Source: Siphonodentalium dalli (taxonomy: Eukaryota; Mollusca; Scaphopoda; Gadilida; Siphonodentaliidae). From it: 64,000 nucleotides of DNA. Both the position numbers and the translations under genes were made by a program. Below, in pieces: positions 33,048 to 45,312 of this stretch. The notes below the pieces were generated by a model. It saw nothing but the letters and a program-made list of their open reading frames with translations. It ran no database searches and was not told the origin of the DNA. The stretch spans positions 36,496,106 to 36,560,105 of the forward strand of contig CP136063.1 in NCBI GenBank assembly GCA_032622095.1, read 5' to 3'. Within the stretch, counting starts at the first letter, position 1, and each line of letters begins with the position of its first letter.

Positions 33048-36000
33048 TGAAAGTGTCAATGACACTGTAGCTCAACTTGGAAAGGGAATAATTTAATATA
33101 TTACAGTCAATGGAGCGATTAGGAATGTGGAAAGTTGAATGTCTAATACTAGTTTATAGACATGAAGAGAAAAGTAAAATCCAAGATGGCTGCTGGCGGC
33201 CATGTTTTCGGCCGAATGACCCCAAAATGAGTCGTTCCCATCTACATGTCATCGTTAACATCAATGACAAATTTTATGACGATCAGACTAAAGGTACGAC
33301 CTGTAGCCCATGCTATAGAATTTAGTCATACAAAGAGTAAAATCCAAGATGGCTGCTGGCAGCCATGTTTTTTGGCCGATTGACCCCAAAATGACTTGTT
33401 CCAATCTACATGTCATTGTTAACATCCATGACAAATTTGATGATGATCAGACTAAAGGTACGACCTGTAGCCCGTGCTAAAGAATTTAGTCATACAAAGA
33501 GTAAAATCCAAGATGGCTGCTGGCGGCCACGTTTTTTCCGCCAAATGACCCCAAAATTACTCGTTCCCATCTACATATCAACATTAACATCCAGGACAAA
33601 TTTCATGATGATCAGACGAATAGTACGACCTGTGGCCCGTGCTAATGGATTAAATTTTGAAATCCAAGATGGCCGCTGGCGGCCATGTTTTTTGTCCGAA
33701 TGACCCCAAAATGACTCGTTCCCATTTACATTCCAATTTCAACAGCCATGAAAAATTTATGATGATCAGACTGAAGGTACGACCTGTAGCCCGTGCTAAA
33801 GGATTTAGTCATACAAAGAGTAAAATCCAAGATGGCTGCTGGCGGCCATCTTTTTTGGCCGAATGACCCCAAAATGACTCGTTCCCATCTACATGTCATT
33901 ATTAACATTCATGAAAAATTTTATGCTGATCAGACTAAAGATACAACCTGTAGCCCGTGCTAAAGGATTTAGTCATACAAAGAGTAAAATCCAAGATGGC
34001 TGCTGGCGACCATGTTTTTTGGCCGATTGACCCCAAAATTACCCGTTCCCATCTACATGTCATTGTTAACATCCATGACAAATTTTATGATGATCAGACA
34101 AAAGGTACGACCTGCAGCCCGTGATAAAGAATTTAGTCATACAAAGAGTAAAATCTAAGATGGCTGCTGGTGGCCATGTTTTTTGGCCGAATGACCCCAA
34201 AATTACTCGTTCCCATCTACATGTAAATATTATCATCCATGACAAATTTCATGATGATCAGACAATCAGTACGACCTGTGGCCCGTGCTAATGGATTAAA
34301 TTTTGAAATCCAAGATGGCCGCTGGCGGCCATGTTTTTTGTCCGAATGACCCCAAAATGACTCGTTCCCATCTACATTCCAATATCAACAGCCATGACAA
34401 ATTTTATAATGATCAGACAAAAGGTACGACCTGTAGCCCGTGCTAAAGGATTTAGTCATACAAAGAGTAAAATCCAAGATGGCTGCTGACGGCCATGTTT
34501 TTTGGCCGAATGACCCCAAAATGACTCGTTCCCATCTACATGTCATTATTAACATTCTTGACAAATTTTATGATGATCAGACTAAAAGTAGGACCTGTAG
34601 CCCGTGCTAAAGGATTTAGTCATGCAAAGAGTAAAATCCAAGACGGCTGCTGGCGGCCATGTTTTTTGGCCGATTGACCCCAAAATGACTCGTTCCAATC
34701 TACATGTCATTGTTAACATCCATGACAAATTTGATGATGATCAGACTAAAGGTACCACCTGTAGCCCGTGCTAAAGAATGTAGTCATACAAAGAGTAAAA
34801 TCCAAGATGGCTGCTGGCGGCCATATTTTTCGGCCGAATGACCCCAAAATTAATCGTTCCCATCTACATGTCAATATTAACATCCATGACAAATTTCATG
34901 ACGATCAGACGAACAGTGCGACCTGTGGCCCGTGCTAATGGATTGAATTTTGAAAACAAAGATGGCCACTGGCGGCCATGTTTTTTGTCCGAATGACCCC
35001 AAAATGACTCGTTCCCATCTACATTCCAATTTCAACAACCATGATAAATTTCATGATTATCAGACTAAAGGTACGACCTGTAGCCCGTGCTAAAGGATTT
35101 AGTCATACAAAGAGTAAAATCCAAGATGGCTGCTGGCGGCCATGTTTTTTGCCCGAATAACCCAAAAATGACTCGTTCCCATCTACATGTCATTGTTAAC
35201 ATCCATGACAAATTTTATGACGATCTCACTAAAGGTACGACCTGTAGCCCGTGCTAAAGGATTTAGTCATACAAAGAGTAAAATCCAAGATGGCTGCTGG
35301 CGGCCATCTTTTTTGGCCGAATGACCCCAAAATGACTCGTTCCCATCTACATGTCATTATTAATATTTATGAAAAATATTATGATGATCAGACTAAAGAT
35401 ACAACCTGTAGCCCGTGCTAAAGGATTTAGTCATACAAAGAGTAAAATCCAAGATGGCTGCTGGCGACCATGTTTTTTGGCCGATTGACCCCAAAATTAC
35501 TCGTTCCCATCTACATGTCATTGTTAACATCCATGACAAATTTTATGATGATCAGACTAAAGGTACGACCTGCAGCCCGTGATAAAGAATTTAGTCATAC
35601 AAAGAGTAAAATCTAAGATGGCTGCTGGTGGCCATGTTTTTTAGCCGAATGACCCCAAAATTACTCGTTCCCATCTACATGTAAATATTATCATCCATGA
35701 CAAATTTCATGATGATCAGACAATCAGTACGACCTGTGGCCAGTGCTAATGGATTAAATTTTGAAATCCAAGATGGCCGCTGGCGGCCATGTTTTTTGTC
35801 CGAATGACCCCAAAATGACTCGTTCCCATCTACATTCCAATATCAACAGCCATGACAAATTTTATAATGATCAGACTAAAGGTACGACCTGTAGCCCGTG
35901 CTAAAGGATTTAGTCATACAAAGAGTAAAATCCAAGATGGCTGCTGACGGCCATGTTTTTTGGCCGAATGACCCCAAAATGACTCGTTCCCATCTACATG

Positions 36001-39000
36001 TCATTATTAACATTCTTGACAAATTTTATGATGATCAGACTAAAAGTAGGACCTGTAGCCCGTGCTAAAGGATTTAGTCATGCAAAGAGTAAAATCCAAG
36101 ACGGCTGCTGGCGGCCATGTTTTTTGGCCGATTGACCCCAAAATGACTCGTTCCAATCTACATGTCATTGTTAACATCCATGACAAATTTGATGATGATC
36201 AGACTAAAGGTACGACCTGTAGCCCGTGCTAAAGAATTTAGTCATACAAAGAGTAAAATCCAAGATGGCTGCTGGCGGACATGTTTTTGGGCCGAATGAC
36301 CCCAAAATTACTCGTTCCCATCTACATGTCAATATTAACATCCATGACAAATTTCATGACGATCAGACGAACAGTGCGACCTGTGGCCCGTGCTAATGGA
36401 TTGAATTTTGAAAACAAAGATGGCCACTGGCGGCCATGTTTTTTGTCCGAATGACCCCAAAATGACTCGTTCCCATCTACATTCCAATTTCAACAGCCAT
36501 GATAAATTTCATGATTATCAGACTAAAGGTACGACCTGTAGCCCGTGCTAAAGGATTTAGTCATACAAAGAGTAAAATCCAAGATGGCTGCTGGCGACCA
36601 TGTTTTTTGGCCGATTGACCCCAAAATTACCCGTTCCCATCTACATGTCATTGTTAACATCCATGACAAATTTTATGATGATCAGACAAAAGGTACGACC
36701 TGCAGCCCGTGATAAAGAATTTAGTCATACAAAGAGTAAAATCTAAGATGGCTGCTGGTGGCCATGTTTTTTGGCCGAATGACCCCAAAATTACTCGTTC
36801 CCATCTACATGTAAATATTATCATCCATGACAAATTTCATGATGATCAGACAATCAGTACGACCTGTGGCCCGTGCTAATGGATTAAATTTTGAAATCCA
36901 AGATGGCCGCTGGCGGCCATGTTTTTTGTCCGAATGACCCCAAAATGACTCGTTCCCATCTACATTCCAATATCAACAGCCATGACAAATTTTATAATGA
37001 TCAGACTAAAGGTACGACCTGTAGCCCGTGCTAAAGGATTTAGTCATACAAAGAGTAAAATCCAAGATGGCTGCTGACGGCCATGTTTTTTGGCCGAATG
37101 ACCCCAAAATGACTCGTTCCCATCTACATGTCATTATTAACATTCTTGACAAATTTTATGATGATCAGACTAAAAGTAGGACCTGTAGCCCGTGCTAAAG
37201 GATTTAGTCATGCAAAGAGTAAAATCCAAGACGGCTGCTGGCGGCCATGTTTTTTGGCCGATTGACCCCAAAATGACTCGTTCCAATCTACATGTCATTG
37301 TTAACATCCATGACAAATTTGATGATGATCAGACTAAAGGTACCACCTGTAGCCCGTGCTAAAGAATGTAGTCATACAAAGAGTAAAATCCAAGATGGCT
37401 GCTGGCGGCCATATTTTTCGGCCGAATGACCCCAAAATTAATCGTTCCCATCTACATGTCAATATTAACATCCATGACAAATTTCATGACGATCAGACGA
37501 ACAGTGCGACCTGTGGCCCGTGCTAATGGATTGAATTTTGAAAACAAAGATGGCCACTGGCGGCCATGTTTTTTGTCCGAATGACCCCAAAATGACTCGT
37601 TCCCATCTACATTCCAATTTCAACAACCATGATAAATTTCATGATTATCAGACTAAAGGTACGACCTGTAGCCCGTGCTAAAGGATTTAGTCATACAAAG
37701 AGTAAAATCCAAGATGGCTGCTGGCGGCCATGTTTTTTGCCCGAATAACCCAAAAATGACTCGTTCCCATCTACATGTCATTGTTAACATCCATGACAAA
37801 TTTTATGACGATCTCACTAAAGGTACGACCTGTAGCCCGTGCTAAAGGATTTAGTCATACAAAGAGTAAAATCCAAGATGGCTGCTGGCGGCCATCTTTT
37901 TTGGCCGAATGACCCCAAAATGACTCGTTCCCATCTACATGTCATTATTAATATTTATGAAAAATATTATGATGATCAGACTAAAGATACAACCTGTAGC
38001 CCGTGCTAAAGGATTTAGTCATACAAAGAGTAAAATCCAAGATGGCTGCTGGCGACCATGTTTTTTGGCCGATTGACCCCAAAATTACTCGTTCCCATCT
38101 ACATGTCATTGTTAACATCCATGACAAATTTTATGATGATCAGACTAAAGGTACGACCTGCAGCCCGTGATAAAGAATTTAGTCATACAAAGAGTAAAAT
38201 CTAAGATGGCTGCTGGTGGCCATGTTTTTTAGCCGAATGACCCCAAAATTACTCGTTCCCATCTACATGTAAATATTATCATCCATGACAAATTTCATGA
38301 TGATCAGACAATCAGTACGACCTGTGGCCAGTGCTAATGGATTAAATTTTGAAATCCAAGATGGCCGCTGGCGGCCATGTTTTTTGTCCGAATGACCCCA
38401 AAATGACTCGTTCCCATCTACATTCCAATATCAACAGCCATGACAAATTTTATAATGATCAGACTAAAGGTACGACCTGTAGCCCGTGCTAAAGGATTTA
38501 GTCATACAAAGAGTAAAATCCAAGATGGCTGCTGACGGCCATGTTTTTTGGCCGAATGACCCCAAAATGACTCGTTCCCATCTACATGTCATTATTAACA
38601 TTCTTGACAAATTTTATGATGATCAGACTAAAAGTAGGACCTGTAGCCCGTGCTAAAGGATTTAGTCATGCAAAGAGTAAAATCCAAGACGGCTGCTGGC
38701 GGCCATGTTTTTTGGCCGATTGACCCCAAAATGACTCGTTCCAATCTACATGTCATTGTTAACATCCATGACAAATTTGATGATGATCAGACTAAAGGTA
38801 CGACCTGTAGCCCGTGCTAAAGAATTTAGTCATACAAAGAGTAAAATCCAAGATGGCTGCTGGCGGACATGTTTTTGGGCCGAATGACCCCAAAATTACT
38901 CGTTCCCATCTACATGTCAATATTAACATCCATGACAAATTTCATGACGATCAGACGAACAGTGCGACCTGTGGCCCGTGCTAATGGATTGAATTTTGAA

Positions 39001-42000
39001 AACAAAGATGGCCACTGGCGGCCATGTTTTTTGTCCGAATGACCCCAAAATGACTCGTTCCCATCTACATTCCAATTTCAACAGCCATGATAAATTTCAT
39101 GATTATCAGACTAAAGGTACGACCTGTAGCCCGTGCTAAAGGATTTAGTCATACAAAGAGTAAAATCCAAGATGGCTGCTGGCGACCATGTTTTTTGGCC
39201 GATTGACCCCAAAATTACCCGTTCCCATCTACATGTCATTGTTAACATCCATGACAAATTTTATGATGATCAGACAAAAGGTACGACCTGCAGCCCGTGA
39301 TAAAGAATTTAGTCATACAAAGAGTAAAATCTAAGATGGCTGCTGGTGGCCATGTTTTTTGGCCGAATGACCCCAAAATTACTCGTTCCCATCTACATGT
39401 AAATATTATCATCCATGACAAATTTCATGATGATCAGACAATCAGTACGACCTGTGGCCCGTGCTAATGGATTAAATTTTGAAATCCAAGATGGCCGCTG
39501 GCGGCCATGTTTTTTGTCCGAATGACCCCAAAATGACTCGTTCCCATCTACATTCCAATATCAACAGCCATGACAAATTTTATAATGATCAGACTAAAGG
39601 TACGACCTGTAGCCCGTGCTAAAGGATTTAGTCATACAAAGAGTAAAATCCAAGATGGCTGCTGACGGCCATGTTTTTTGGCCGAATGACCCCAAAATGA
39701 CTCGTTCCCATCTACATGTCATTATTAACATTCTTGACAAATTTTATGATGATCAGACTAAAAGTAGGACCTGTAGCCCGTGCTAAAGGATTTAGTCATG
39801 CAAAGAGTAAAATCCAAGACGGCTGCTGGCGGCCATGTTTTTTGGCCGATTGACCCCAAAATGACTCGTTCCAATCTACATGTCATTGTTAACATCCATG
39901 ACAAATTTGATGATGATCAGACTAAAGGTACCACCTGTAGCCCGTGCTAAAGAATGTAGTCATACAAAGAGTAAAATCCAAGATGGCTGCTGGCGGCCAT
40001 ATTTTTCGGCCGAATGACCCCAAAATTAATCGTTCCCATCTACATGTCAATATTAACATCCATGACAAATTTCATGACGATCAGACGAACAGTGCGACCT
40101 GTGGCCCGTGCTAATGGATTGAATTTTGAAAACAAAGATGGCCACTGGCGGCCATGTTTTTTGTCCGAATGACCCCAAAATGACTCGTTCCCATCTACAT
40201 TCCAATTTCAACAACCATGATAAATTTCATGATTATCAGACTAAAGGTACGACCTGTAGCCCGTGCTAAAGGATTTAGTCATACAAAGAGTAAAATCCAA
40301 GATGGCTGCTGGCGGCCATGTTTTTTGCCCGAATAACCCAAAAATGACTCGTTCCCATCTACATGTCATTGTTAACATCCATGACAAATTTTATGACGAT
40401 CTCACTAAAGGTACGACCTGTAGCCCGTGCTAAAGGATTTAGTCATACAAAGAGTAAAATCCAAGATGGCTGCTGGCGGCCATCTTTTTTGGCCGAATGA
40501 CCCCAAAATGACTCGTTCCCATCTACATGTCATTATTAATATTTATGAAAAATATTATGATGATCAGACTAAAGATACAACCTGTAGCCCGTGCTAAAGG
40601 ATTTAGTCATACAAAGAGTAAAATCCAAGATGGCTGCTGGCGACCATGTTTTTTGGCCGATTGACCCCAAAATTACTCGTTCCCATCTACATGTCATTGT
40701 TAACATCCATGACAAATTTTATGATGATCAGACTAAAGGTACGACCTGCAGCCCGTGATAAAGAATTTAGTCATACAAAGAGTAAAATCTAAGATGGCTG
40801 CTGGTGGCCATGTTTTTTAGCCGAATGACCCCAAAATTACTCGTTCCCATCTACATGTAAATATTATCATCCATGACAAATTTCATGATGATCAGACAAT
40901 CAGTACGACCTGTGGCCAGTGCTAATGGATTAAATTTTGAAATCCAAGATGGCCGCTGGCGGCCATGTTTTTTGTCCGAATGACCCCAAAATGACTCGTT
41001 CCCATCTACATTCCAATATCAACAGCCATGACAAATTTTATAATGATCAGACTAAAGGTACGACCTGTAGCCCGTGCTAAAGGATTTAGTCATACAAAGA
41101 GTAAAATCCAAGATGGCTGCTGACGGCCATGTTTTTTGGCCGAATGACCCCAAAATGACTCGTTCCCATCTACATGTCATTATTAACATTCTTGACAAAT
41201 TTTATGATGATCAGACTAAAAGTAGGACCTGTAGCCCGTGCTAAAGGATTTAGTCATGCAAAGAGTAAAATCCAAGACGGCTGCTGGCGGCCATGTTTTT
41301 TGGCCGATTGACCCCAAAATGACTCGTTCCAATCTACATGTCATTGTTAACATCCATGACAAATTTGATGATGATCAGACTAAAGGTACGACCTGTAGCC
41401 CGTGCTAAAGAATTTAGTCATACAAAGAGTAAAATCCAAGATGGCTGCTGGCGGACATGTTTTTGGGCCGAATGACCCCAAAATTACTCGTTCCCATCTA
41501 CATGTCAATATTAACATCCATGACAAATTTCATGACGATCAGACGAACAGTGCGACCTGTGGCCCGTGCTAATGGATTGAATTTTGAAAACAAAGATGGC
41601 CACTGGCGGCCATGTTTTTTGTCCGAATGACCCCAAAATGACTCGTTCCCATCTACATTCCAATTTCAACAGCCATGATAAATTTCATGATTATCAGACT
41701 AAAGGTACGACCTGTAGCCCGTGCTAAAGAATTTAGTCATACAAAGAGTAAAATCCAAGATGGCTGCTGGCGGCCATGTTTTTTGCCCGAATAACCCAAA
41801 AATGACTCGTTCCCATCTACATGTCATTGTTAACATCCATGACAAATTTTATGACGATCTGACTAAAGGTACGACCTGTAGCCCGTGCTAAAGGATTTAG
41901 TCATGCAAAGAGTAAAATCGAAGATGGCTGCTGGCGGCCATGTTTTTTGGCCGAATGACCCCAAAATTACTCGTTCCCATCTACATGTCAATATTAACAT

Positions 42001-42298
42001 CCATGACAAATTTCATGACGATCAGACGAACAGTAAGGCCTGTAGCCCGTGCTAATGGATTGAACTTTGAAATCTAAGATGGCCGCTGGCGGCCATGTTT
42101 TTTTTTCCGTATGACCCCAAAATGAATCATTCCGGTACAAATGTTGATGTCAACAGCTATGACAAATTTCATAATGATCCGATCAAAGGTACGACCTGTA
42201 GCCTCTATTGTTGACGCGTTACGTACACACGCACACACGGACGGCGGACGACAAAGCCATGGCAATAGCTCAAACTTTACAAAGTAAAGTTGAGCTAA
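33048..42298 (+). mobile_element. 9.25-kb Helentron-associated/pearl-like element expanded by a satellite higher-order repeat
   Basis: It has the same left end and about 130-bp leader as the element at 28184, and the same right end (GTACACACGCACACACGGAC, then the hairpin ending GTTGAGCTAA). About 55 monomers of roughly 156-164 bp fill 33181-42200. Because it interrupts the 55-bp array, the empty site can be read directly. CTCAAA lies to the left and TAAGG to the right, with at most a 2-bp ambiguity and no longer target duplication. That is consistent with Helitron/Helentron-type insertion between A and T and with a CTAA end. There is no Rep/helicase or other coding sequence, so it would depend on a partner in trans. 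Confidence 0.65.
33990..41755 (+). repeat. satellite higher-order repeat, 2,588 bp x about 3
   Basis: Variant markers recur at a constant 2,588-bp distance. CCATATTTTTCGG is at 34821, 37409 and 39997. GGCGGACATG is centred at 36279, 38867 and 41455. ATTACCCGTTCCC is at about 34041, 36629 and 39217. This equals 16 monomers. A second level is visible: CATGCAAAGAGT is at 34621, 36079 and 37209, splitting each unit into 1,458 and 1,130 bp (nine plus seven monomers). Copies look identical over the stretches compared by eye. Each monomer contains AAGATGGCTGCTGGCGGCC, whose GC variant is an 8-bp-arm palindrome (ATGGCCGC TG GCGGCCAT). Confidence 0.85.
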
Positions 42299-42350
42299 TA
42301 AGGTGACGTATTCATTGAACTAGTCACTATACCATATCATCCTGTGTCTC

Positions 42351-43119
42351 AGTCCTTCGATCATGAGGCGTGCGATCGCGCTCGCGCACCATAGCACGCC
42401 TGAAATTAAATCTTGACGAGTACATGTAATTAATCAGACTCCTCGGCGATATTCGGAGCACGATTGAAAAAGGGTTAAACCGTGTCGCGCTTCGGATTGA
42501 GTTGAATTTTCTAGTCCATGAGATCAGTTGACCTCGCCAATATTGTGTACGTAAGCAGTCGGCACCCGGCCTTTGATGTGCCATCCGCTGTTCCACATGT
42601 GACGTTGATCATCGGCACAGGGAGCACGTGACGTGATTATCTGAGCTTGCAGAAAAACTGAATGAAATGTTGCTACATGGTGTCCTGTCGGGCCTATCCA
42701 GTCGGCACCCTTTGATGCATCCTTTGTCACGTGATATATTCCGACTTTTTTAATGACAATGACTCATCAGATCCGAGTAGTTCCGGGTTACCGGGGTCCG
42801 GGGAGAGTAACGACAGTGACACGAAAGATGAATGTTCAGAGTGAACAATTCAGTTGATTTAACCCTCTATCGTCCCTCACCATGGATACTTCCAAATTCA
42901 TAGAAAGATTTTTGTTAGTTTTAATTGTTCATTACTTCAATGTGAAGAATACATGTTTACAAGATGAATCACAATGGTGATAAAAATTGATATAATTTTG
43001 AGTCTTCGTTCGTCATTTTATACCTGTACCCCTGAAATATCCATTAAAATCACACGCGTGGGTTTCAGGTTAGGCGAGTGACCAATCACACTCCTGCATT
43101 TTACAGAATCGAAGGACTG
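42351..43119. mobile_element. 769-bp terminal-inverted-repeat element, copy 1
   Basis: Ends are AGTCCTTCGAT and ATCGAAGGACT, flanked by the direct repeat GTGTCTC (8 bp if one mismatch is allowed), which suggests a hAT-like or other 7-8 bp duplicating element. The left subterminal region is CpG-rich and palindromic (GCGTGCGATCGCGCTCGCGC). Near 42750-42844 a short plus-strand frame reads acidic/Ser-rich (NDNDSSDPSSSGLPGSGES) and stops, possibly a transposase N-terminus remnant. The minus-strand frames here do not look coding. Confidence 0.6.
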
Positions 43120-43456
43120 GTGTCTCAAATAAGGTGACGTATTCATTGAACTAGTCACTATACCATATCATCCTGTGTCTCAAATAAGGTGACGTATTCA
43201 TTGCACTAGTCACTATACCATATAATCCTGTGTCTCAAATAAGGTGACGTATTCATTGAACTAGTCACTATACCATATAATCCTGTGTCTCAAATAAGGT
43301 GACGTATTCATTGCACTAGTCACTATACCATATAATCCTGTGTCTCAAATAAGGTGACGTATTCATTGCACTAGTCACTATACCATATAATCCTGTGTCT
43401 CAAATAAGGTGACGTATTCATTGAACTAGTCACTATACCATATCATCCTGTGTCTC

Positions 43457-44225
43457 AGTCCTTCGATCATGAGGCGTGCGATCGCGCTCGCGCACCATAG
43501 CACGCCAGAAATTAAATCTTGACGAGTACATGTAATTAATCAGACTCCTCGGCGATATTCGGAGCACGATTGAAAAAGGGTTAAACCGTGTCGCGCTTCG
43601 GATTGAGTTGAATTTTCTAGTCCAGGAGATCAGTTGACCTCGCCAATATGGTGTACAGTAAGCAGTCGGCACCCGGCCTTTGATGTGCCATCCGCTGTTC
43701 CACATGTGACGTTGATCATCGGCACAGGGAGCACGTGACGTGATTATCTGAGCTTGCAGAAAAACTGAATGAAATGTTGCTACATGGTGTCCTGTCGGGC
43801 CTATCCAGTCGGCACCCTTTGATGCATCCTTTGTCACGTGATATATTCCGACTTTTTTAATGACAATGACTCATCAGATCCGAGTAGTTCCGGGTTACCG
43901 GGGTCCGGGGAGAGTAACGACAGTGACACGAAAGATGAATGTTCAGAGTGAACAATTCAGTTGATTTAACCCTCTATCGTCCCTCACCATGGATACTTCC
44001 AAATTCATAGAAAGATTTTTGTTAGTTTTAATTGTTCATTACTTCAATGTGAAGAATACATGTTTACAAGATGAATCACAATGGTGATAAAAATTGATAT
44101 AATTTTGAGTCTTCGTTCGTCATTTTATACCTGTACCCCTGAAATATCCATTAAAATCACACGCGTGGGTTTCAGGTTAGGCGAGTGACCAATCACACTC
44201 CTGCATTTTACAGAATCGAAGGACT
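43457..44225. mobile_element. 769-bp terminal-inverted-repeat element, copy 2
   Basis: This copy has the same length as copy 1 and is almost identical to it, with a handful of differences, for example CGCCAGAAATT versus CGCCTGAAATT and a compensating 1-base change near 43652. It has the same flanks. It most likely arose by tandem duplication of the element together with its array, not by a second insertion. Confidence 0.65.
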
Positions 44226-44323
44226 GGTGTCTCAAATAAGGTGACGTATTCATTGAACTAGTCACTATACAATATCATCCTGTGTCTCAAATAAACATAC
44301 AAACTAATTGCTATCACCTCATT

Positions 44324-45312
44324 CGGAATTTGATAGGGTCGAGTGATTCTTCAGGAATTTGATAGGGTCGAGTGATTCTTCAGGAATTTGATAGGGTCGA
44401 GTGATTCTTCAGGAATTTGATAGGGTCGAGTGATTCTTCAGGAATTTGATAGGGTCGAGTGATTCTTCAGGAATTTTATAGGGTCGAGTGATTCTTCAGG
44501 AATTTTATAGGGTCGAGTGATTCTTCAGGAATTTGATAGCGTCGAGTGATTCTTCGGGAATTTGATAGGGTCGAGTGATTCTTCAGGAATTTTATAGGGT
44601 CGAGTGATTCTTCAGGAATTTTATAGGGTCGAGTGATTCTTCAGGAATTTGATAGGGTCGAGTGATTCTTCAGGAATTTGATAGGGTCGAGTGATTCTTC
44701 GGGAATTTGATAGGGTCGAGTGATTCTTCAGGAATTTTATAGGGTCGAGTGATTCTTCAGGAATTTTATAGGGTCGAGTGATTCTTCAGGAATTTTATAG
44801 GGTCGAGTGATTCTTCAGGAATTTGATAGGGTCGAATGATTCTTCGGGAATTTGATAGGGTCGAGTGATTCTTCAGGAATTTTATAGGGTCGAGTGATTC
44901 TTCAGGAATTTGATAGGGTCGAATGATTCTTCGGGAATTTGATAGGGTCGAGCGATTCTTCAGGAATTTGATAGGGTCGAGTGATTATTCAGGAATTTGA
45001 TAGGGTCGAGTGATTCTTCAGGAATTTGATAGGGTGGAGTGATTCTTCAGGAATTTTATAGGGTCGAGTGATTCTTCAGGAATTTTATAGGGTCGAGTGA
45101 TTCTTCAGGAATTTTATAAAGTCGAGTGATTCTTCAGGAATTTTATAGGGTCGAGTGATTCTTCGGGAATTTGATAGGGTCGAGTGATTCTTCAGGAATT
45201 TTATAGGGTCGAGTGATTCTTCAGGAATTTTATAGGGTCGAGTGATTCTTCAGGAATTTTATAGGGTCGAGTGATTCTTCAGGAATTTGATAGGGTTGAG
45301 TGATTCTTGAGG
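44324..45312. repeat. 29-bp minisatellite, about 34 copies
   Basis: The unit GGAATTTGATAGGGTCGAG plus TGATTCTTCA repeats without spacers. Two main variants alternate in blocks: GAATTTGATAG and GAATTTTATAG. TTCGGG replaces TTCAGG in several units. The block-wise pattern of variants suggests growth by duplication of several units at a time. Confidence 0.9.

Larger units (their letters stand above)
42299..44294. repeat. 55-bp tandem array, interrupted and segmentally duplicated
   Basis: One copy lies at 42299-42350, six at 43121-43456 and just over one at 44226-44294. The phase runs straight through both 769-bp insertions. GTGTCTC is present on both sides of each insertion. The whole block, array plus insertion, is duplicated with a 1,106-bp shift. 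Confidence 0.8.

Noticed and set aside
33110-33908. Open frames with KSKIQDGCWRPCF-type peptides
   Set aside because: These are translations of satellite monomers, repeated in step with the array.
42327-43837. Minus-strand frames beginning MTKDASKGADWIG, present twice
   Set aside because: The duplication reflects copying of the 769-bp element. The frame has no motif and spans the element border.
44324-45312. 29-bp repeat array considered as a CRISPR array
   Set aside because: Units are head to tail with no unique spacers, there are no cas genes, and the context is an animal genome.
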